A DNA stretch of 64,000 bases from Cardinalis cardinalis (taxonomy: Eukaryota > Chordata > Aves > Passeriformes > Cardinalidae). Shown one piece after another: positions 59,265 through 64,000 of the stretch. Numbering within the stretch: the stretch's first letter is position 1; each line of letters starts with the position of its first letter. Both the position numbers and the translations under genes were made by a program. The notes under the pieces are model-generated. The model did not search any database, was not told where the DNA came from, and saw only the letters and a program-made list of their open reading frames with translations. The stretch covers positions 2,964,370 through 3,028,369 of the forward strand of contig JACDOX010000067.1 in assembly GCA_014549065.1 (NCBI GenBank), read 5' to 3'.

Positions 59265-59425
59265 TCAGTTAAAAAATTAATTGATTTTAATTAAAATAAT
59301 GCAAATTCCTACATGATGCTCCCAATTTAGTCTAAGATGTTTACATAAAGTTTACTTAGACTTACTCCACTAGCACCTAACCAATTAAATCAAAAATAAG
59401 CCATTTTTGTGCTAAAATCAGTGAT
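59265..59425. promoter_or_regulatory. Possible conserved noncoding element with octamer site
   Basis: AT-rich block with ATTAATTG, the palindrome ATTTTAATTAAAAT and a perfect octamer ATGCAAAT at 59299-59306, the POU-domain factor site. Such clusters occur in neural developmental enhancers. Function is inferred. Confidence 0.35.
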
Positions 59426-62400
59426 TAGGTTTAGCTAACCCAGAGCTGGTTTGTCTTTCCAAAACTGTGGAATAACAAAGAGCATATGGAGGCATGCAGA
59501 GAGCATTAGCTCGGACTGTGAAACACAACATTAATCTGTCACCTCCCCAACCCTGTGCTGTATTGCCAATATGTCAAACACTTTCACTCTGCTTAGCTCA
59601 AGCACATTTTTTGCACTGTGTTCTTTGTCAATACCATTCAAACAGTTCCCTGCCAGTAAAAGTCACAACATTTTCCTGCCCCGACATTGCTCCCTCTGCA
59701 CTTTTCTCCTTGGCACCAGCCATTAAGGAAAATTTAAATGAAAAATATCGACAAGATTTCGTTGTTTTCAAGCACACGCAAAAAGCAACTCCATCTGTTT
59801 TTTCCCTTCCTTGAGAGGAAATGTAGTGCCTGCANATTTGTAATTCCAACTTCGTCTTCAAGCCACACCTGAAAAACTGAAAACTTGCTTTTATGTGGGT
59901 TTTAAGAGAACAACTTCAGAGCTTCTCAAGAACAGTTTAACTGAATTTCGGCAGTCCTCCATGTGAACAATTTTGTCAAGAGCTTTGGGATCCTTCAGCA
60001 GAGGAAATGCTCTGGAAATGGACAACATTTATCATTTGCACAATGCACACACAAACACAAAACTGACAGAAAATATCTCATATCTCTAAGGCAGGGCAAT
60101 ATCCACTTCTGAAGCACAGCTTGTCACAGCTGCTCCTCAGCCCACTCTACTGCCTCTTATCACACTAAAAGAGGTGGCCTGGGCAGGAGGGGTGAGTTTA
60201 GGCCTCATCTTTTGGCTGGAAAGTACTTCTTTTAATATCAGTGAGCACAAGAGGCACAAGAAAAAGGAACTAGCATAGTTTGATACCTTTTCAGTGTGAG
60301 GAATGGCAGCAATGCCCTGGAGGGATCACGCTTGGATCCCTGCATATGAAAAATACCTCAGCAAGCTATGTGGTGAAGAGGCAAGAACTTCTGGGCAGCC
60401 TATGAATATTAGACATTTTAAATGGCAAATAAAGGAAGTATTAAAATATGATCAGTTATTTGGGAAGAGGATTTTTAATTGTCTTTTGAGAATTTGATAT
60501 CAGTTTTNGAGAAAGGAGAGGGAACAAGTCTAACCCTATTTGGAAGAATGAAAATCCTCATTTCTCTAAGCCTCTTCCATATGTAGTCCCATGTTATTCC
60601 TGGAACATTTTTCCAGAAATTTTATGTTTATTCCTTTTCTAGACTCAGTTCTATGATAGNCGTTTGCAAAGTTGTACTGACTTCNGTGGGACGTTACAAA
60701 GGTGGGGGAGACATGCTTTTAGAATTTGCTGTGACANAAAGGTTCTAGTGAATTATTTGCTCTACTGACACTCTATATAGTAATTTCTAAATCCATCATT
60801 CTGTTCAACAAAGAATTTACAATTGCAGAGACATTGATTTCTTTGGACCTTTAACACTGCTTTGTAGAGGGACAGTTTCTGGAACTCTCTCGATACTTCC
60901 TGTTCTCAGCCTTAGAGTACATGATATCAGTAACTTCAAAAAGGAAGGAATAAAGTAATGAANGAAAAGCTGTAAGAAATATTTCCCCATTCACGCCCCC
61001 CCAAGTTTTTATTTTGGCTCTCTTAACTGAAATATCTAAATTCTCCCAGGAAGTTTTTGCCTTTTTGTACCATTTTCCCCAAATGGAAAGCATCTCACAG
61101 CAGCTCCAGTGGCTCTGCCTCGCATGTTGCCCTAGAACTTCTGGCCTTGGAATAAACTTCAGCTAGCTATGATTTATCTACCTGGTCAGAGGTTACTGTA
61201 CACAGAAATGCAATTCCTTCCCTCATACTTGCTCCAGCCTTCTTTGGCAACTCCAGGTGTCATCAACAATCTGCTGTATGCCATTTTGTGGCCTTTCCTC
61301 CAGTATTTTATTCAACCGATAGCCCTTTTGCTGAGCTACACTGCCTAGAAAGAACTAGAGCCCTTTTCTCTGTATATATTTAATTAAACTGCTGATTTAC
61401 GTGCTAAAGAATTGAAAATTAATTTATAATAGTTCTGTCCTTGCAATGCTGCCAGTGCCTTGCTTCATCTTGACATTTGAAAAAAATGTCTTTTTATTCC
61501 TGACTGCATTCAGGTCTGGGTTGATGCTGCTCTCCGGAAATTAGTGTTCAGAATTACCTGGCTACTCCATGGTTTCCCACTTTTGAGCTACATTAAATAC
61601 CATTAAGGTTTTACATTGAGCTTTCTGAGTTGTGTGATTTGACGACCTTCTTAAGCCTGGCCACTGGCAATCTCAAAACCTCCTCAATTCCAGCAAAATA
61701 AATGAATTTTACCATGCTCCTGATAATGTTTTAAACAGAAAGCAGGAAAACTGCATCAAAAAAGCCTTTACTTTCTTTGCAAATCTGTTGCTATGCTGCT
61801 TTATCTCTTTTTCTGTTTTTAGATCAGCCCCACAATGATCCACTGTGACCCAGATCAGATTATTGCTGACATCCACTTCTTGATAGTTAAACNTGGGGGA
61901 AAGTCTGCACCACAGCTGAGTCTAGTCTAGCATCAGAGAAAACACATGTAATTTTCTTTCTTTTTACTTTTTTAGAATATTGGCAGTGACTAGAGAAATT
62001 ATCATCCTTTACTTCATCTTATTAGGTAATGGCAATGCTACTCCTTCTGCTATAAATTTTTGCAAGTACTTCCATCAGCAGCCCACAGTTTTAATTTAGC
62101 AGCAATAGATAAAACCAAATGGACATAAGAGACAAAGTAGCTTTAAAGAAATAATTTTAATTTTTAAGGTCTTGAGGATTTGCAGATTNTAGAAAATAAA
62201 GCTTTACCCACAAACACTACTACTGGACTAACTATAGCCTAGACCTGTGCTCCTGAAGAGAATGGGAGTTTTCAGTTTTCTTCAATGTAAACACAATCAG
62301 ACTCAGTAAAGGCAAGAATGCAGCACTGATCTATGATCAGAAGGGCAATTCNGAGTAAGGAAAGGTACACCCTGTAAAGGAAGAAGATATACCTTCCATT

Positions 62401-64000
62401 TTTCTTACTAGGTGCTCTAAGGTGCTCCAAAGCCTGATTTATGGCACTCAAAATTTACAGCACTTGAAAATCCTGTGTACCCAGGTACCTTCTTATTTTC
62501 TTAATCTGAGTCTTTTTTGCTCCTATTTGAAATAAAACTGTTTGATCATAAGCTGCAGCAAATCCACAATGCCAACATTCATCAAATTAGGCCACTAGGT
62601 ATACTGCTAGCTCATTTTTAAAATGTTTCCAGCTTGGGCTGCCTGGGGTTTTCACCAAAGCAGATATACAATTACAGCTTTATAAGGCTAATTTTTAAGC
62701 ACCAAGGATTGAAAATATTAGTCTAACAAAAAGTCAAGAATAATAATCCCTGTCAGTTAGAGCTGGCTGATTAAGAATGAAGGTGGCACTAAGAAGTCCT
62801 CCTGTGATCACATTAAAGAACATGATCCTGTTACAGGAGCACATGACAAGAGAAACAGAAAGCAGGCTCTGAGCACTGCNAAACCATTGAAGGAACAAGA
62901 CAATTCTAGCTCTGAATATTTTTTTTGGTATTTAAATTTAAGCAATTAATTTTGAGGCATGTTTTAATATGACATGTAATTTACAAAATATCTCCCAAGA
63001 CAACAAGAAGAGTTTCTCAGTCTTCCTAGGAAAACAACAGAGATAACCCACATAGTTTTGGGCACAATTTTGCAGTGGGTCAAAAGATCAAGCAAGAAGA
63101 TGAACAAACGAAATGTTATAAAACTGATTGACTTCATAAGGCCAAACATCTACATGAACTGCTTCGCCAAAAGTTATATCAATTAGTATATTGAGCAATA
63201 CCTTCAGCAACAAATCTACTCTGAAATGTGCATGAACAGCTCTCTACACACACACTCCCACGGGTGAATCACTGACAGCCAGTGCTCGTATCGCATGGTC
63301 ACACTTCTGCNGCCACTGAGGGCCAAGGGGGCTGCAATGCCTTTCACTAGATTAGCTGCAGACCCATGCTAAACTGGTTGGTACCTTCATTACTGACTCT
63401 CACAGAGACACTGGCCCTGTTTGTGCCCCTCTTCTTTCTCTCTGTTGGCTTCGCTTGTTAGCTTGAACACTCACAGCCCAGACTGCCTGAGGAAGCTGAG
63501 GCAGCTCCATGCAACACAGGATCCAAAGCTTTTGCTGTGTTCACTGATAATAACTTTAGATTAACATTAAGCACATGATACATTGGCTCACATTACATTA
63601 CTTCTACTGTAGCATGTCACGTTATGTCAGCCAAGGTCAACATTCAGNGTGACATGATACAATCTAACACGGTGCAGGGTTATTGCCGCCTGAGTGAGGA
63701 ATCTCAGGCTAAGGATCAGAAATAGAACGAGCAGATGCACATAACAGATCACTTTATAATACTCCTGGGAAAAAAGAATCATTTGATGCATTCCAAATTT
63801 TGCCAGTATCCTCCCTCTTGGATTCATCTCAACCTCCAAACTACCATGATACGTCTCTTTCTTTTCTCTTCTTTTTTCTTTCTTTTTAAAGTAAGACGTG
63901 AGGTTTGTCGAGTCAATCAGACTGACACTTGGACCTCACCACAGGAAGAATTTCAAATAATTCAGTGAACTTCATAAGCTCTGATCACTCTGCTAATACC
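59426..64000. other. Intergenic DNA to window end
   Basis: No gene recognised. A long pyrimidine tract at 63852-63887 ends in AAAGTAAGA, which could pass for a splice site in either sense, but no supported exon adjoins it. Confidence 0.55.

Noticed and set aside
63735..64000. Possible exon after a long pyrimidine tract near the window end
   Set aside because: The AAAGTAAGA can be read as acceptor or donor, the following open frame is short, and the window ends before a partner site could be seen.
1..64000. tRNA, rRNA, CRISPR array or bacterial-type operon
   Set aside because: No such structure was seen. The window is spliced vertebrate DNA.

Overview
The window is vertebrate nuclear DNA, most likely from a bird. 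It carries the 3' part of one protein gene, SEMA6D (semaphorin-6D), on the + strand, followed by about 47 kb in which I find no gene. Three things point to a bird. The encoded protein is nearly collinear with mammalian SEMA6D. A CR1 retrotransposon 3' end of avian type lies at 21222-21325. The introns are compact. Isolated single N bases occur throughout and look like unresolved base calls, not gaps.

Layout. 1-2000 is intron or 5' flank. 2001-14395 holds 18 coding exons, all with GT/AG junctions and continuous phase, giving 1078 codons plus a stop. The protein has a signal peptide, sema domain, PSI domain, variable stalk, one membrane span and a 390-residue proline-rich tail encoded by one large exon. 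14396 to about 16785 is the 3' UTR with several poly(A) signals. The rest is intergenic: a CR1 fragment, a 383-bp solo LTR with a 5-bp target-site duplication, some degraded ancient SINE-like stretches, several perfect hairpins and palindromes, and a few AT-rich, TAAT-rich blocks that resemble enhancers.

No unknown multigene system is visible. The most interesting content is the set of alternative products the locus could make. Reading through the exon 12 donor gives a stop immediately after codon 476, with overlapping AATAAA signals in the same intron; this matches the short SEMA6D isoform I recall from human. Intron 11 is only 81 bp, in frame and stop-free. Exons 16 and 17 are symmetric cassettes. 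Reading through exon 17 would give a membrane-free ectodomain.
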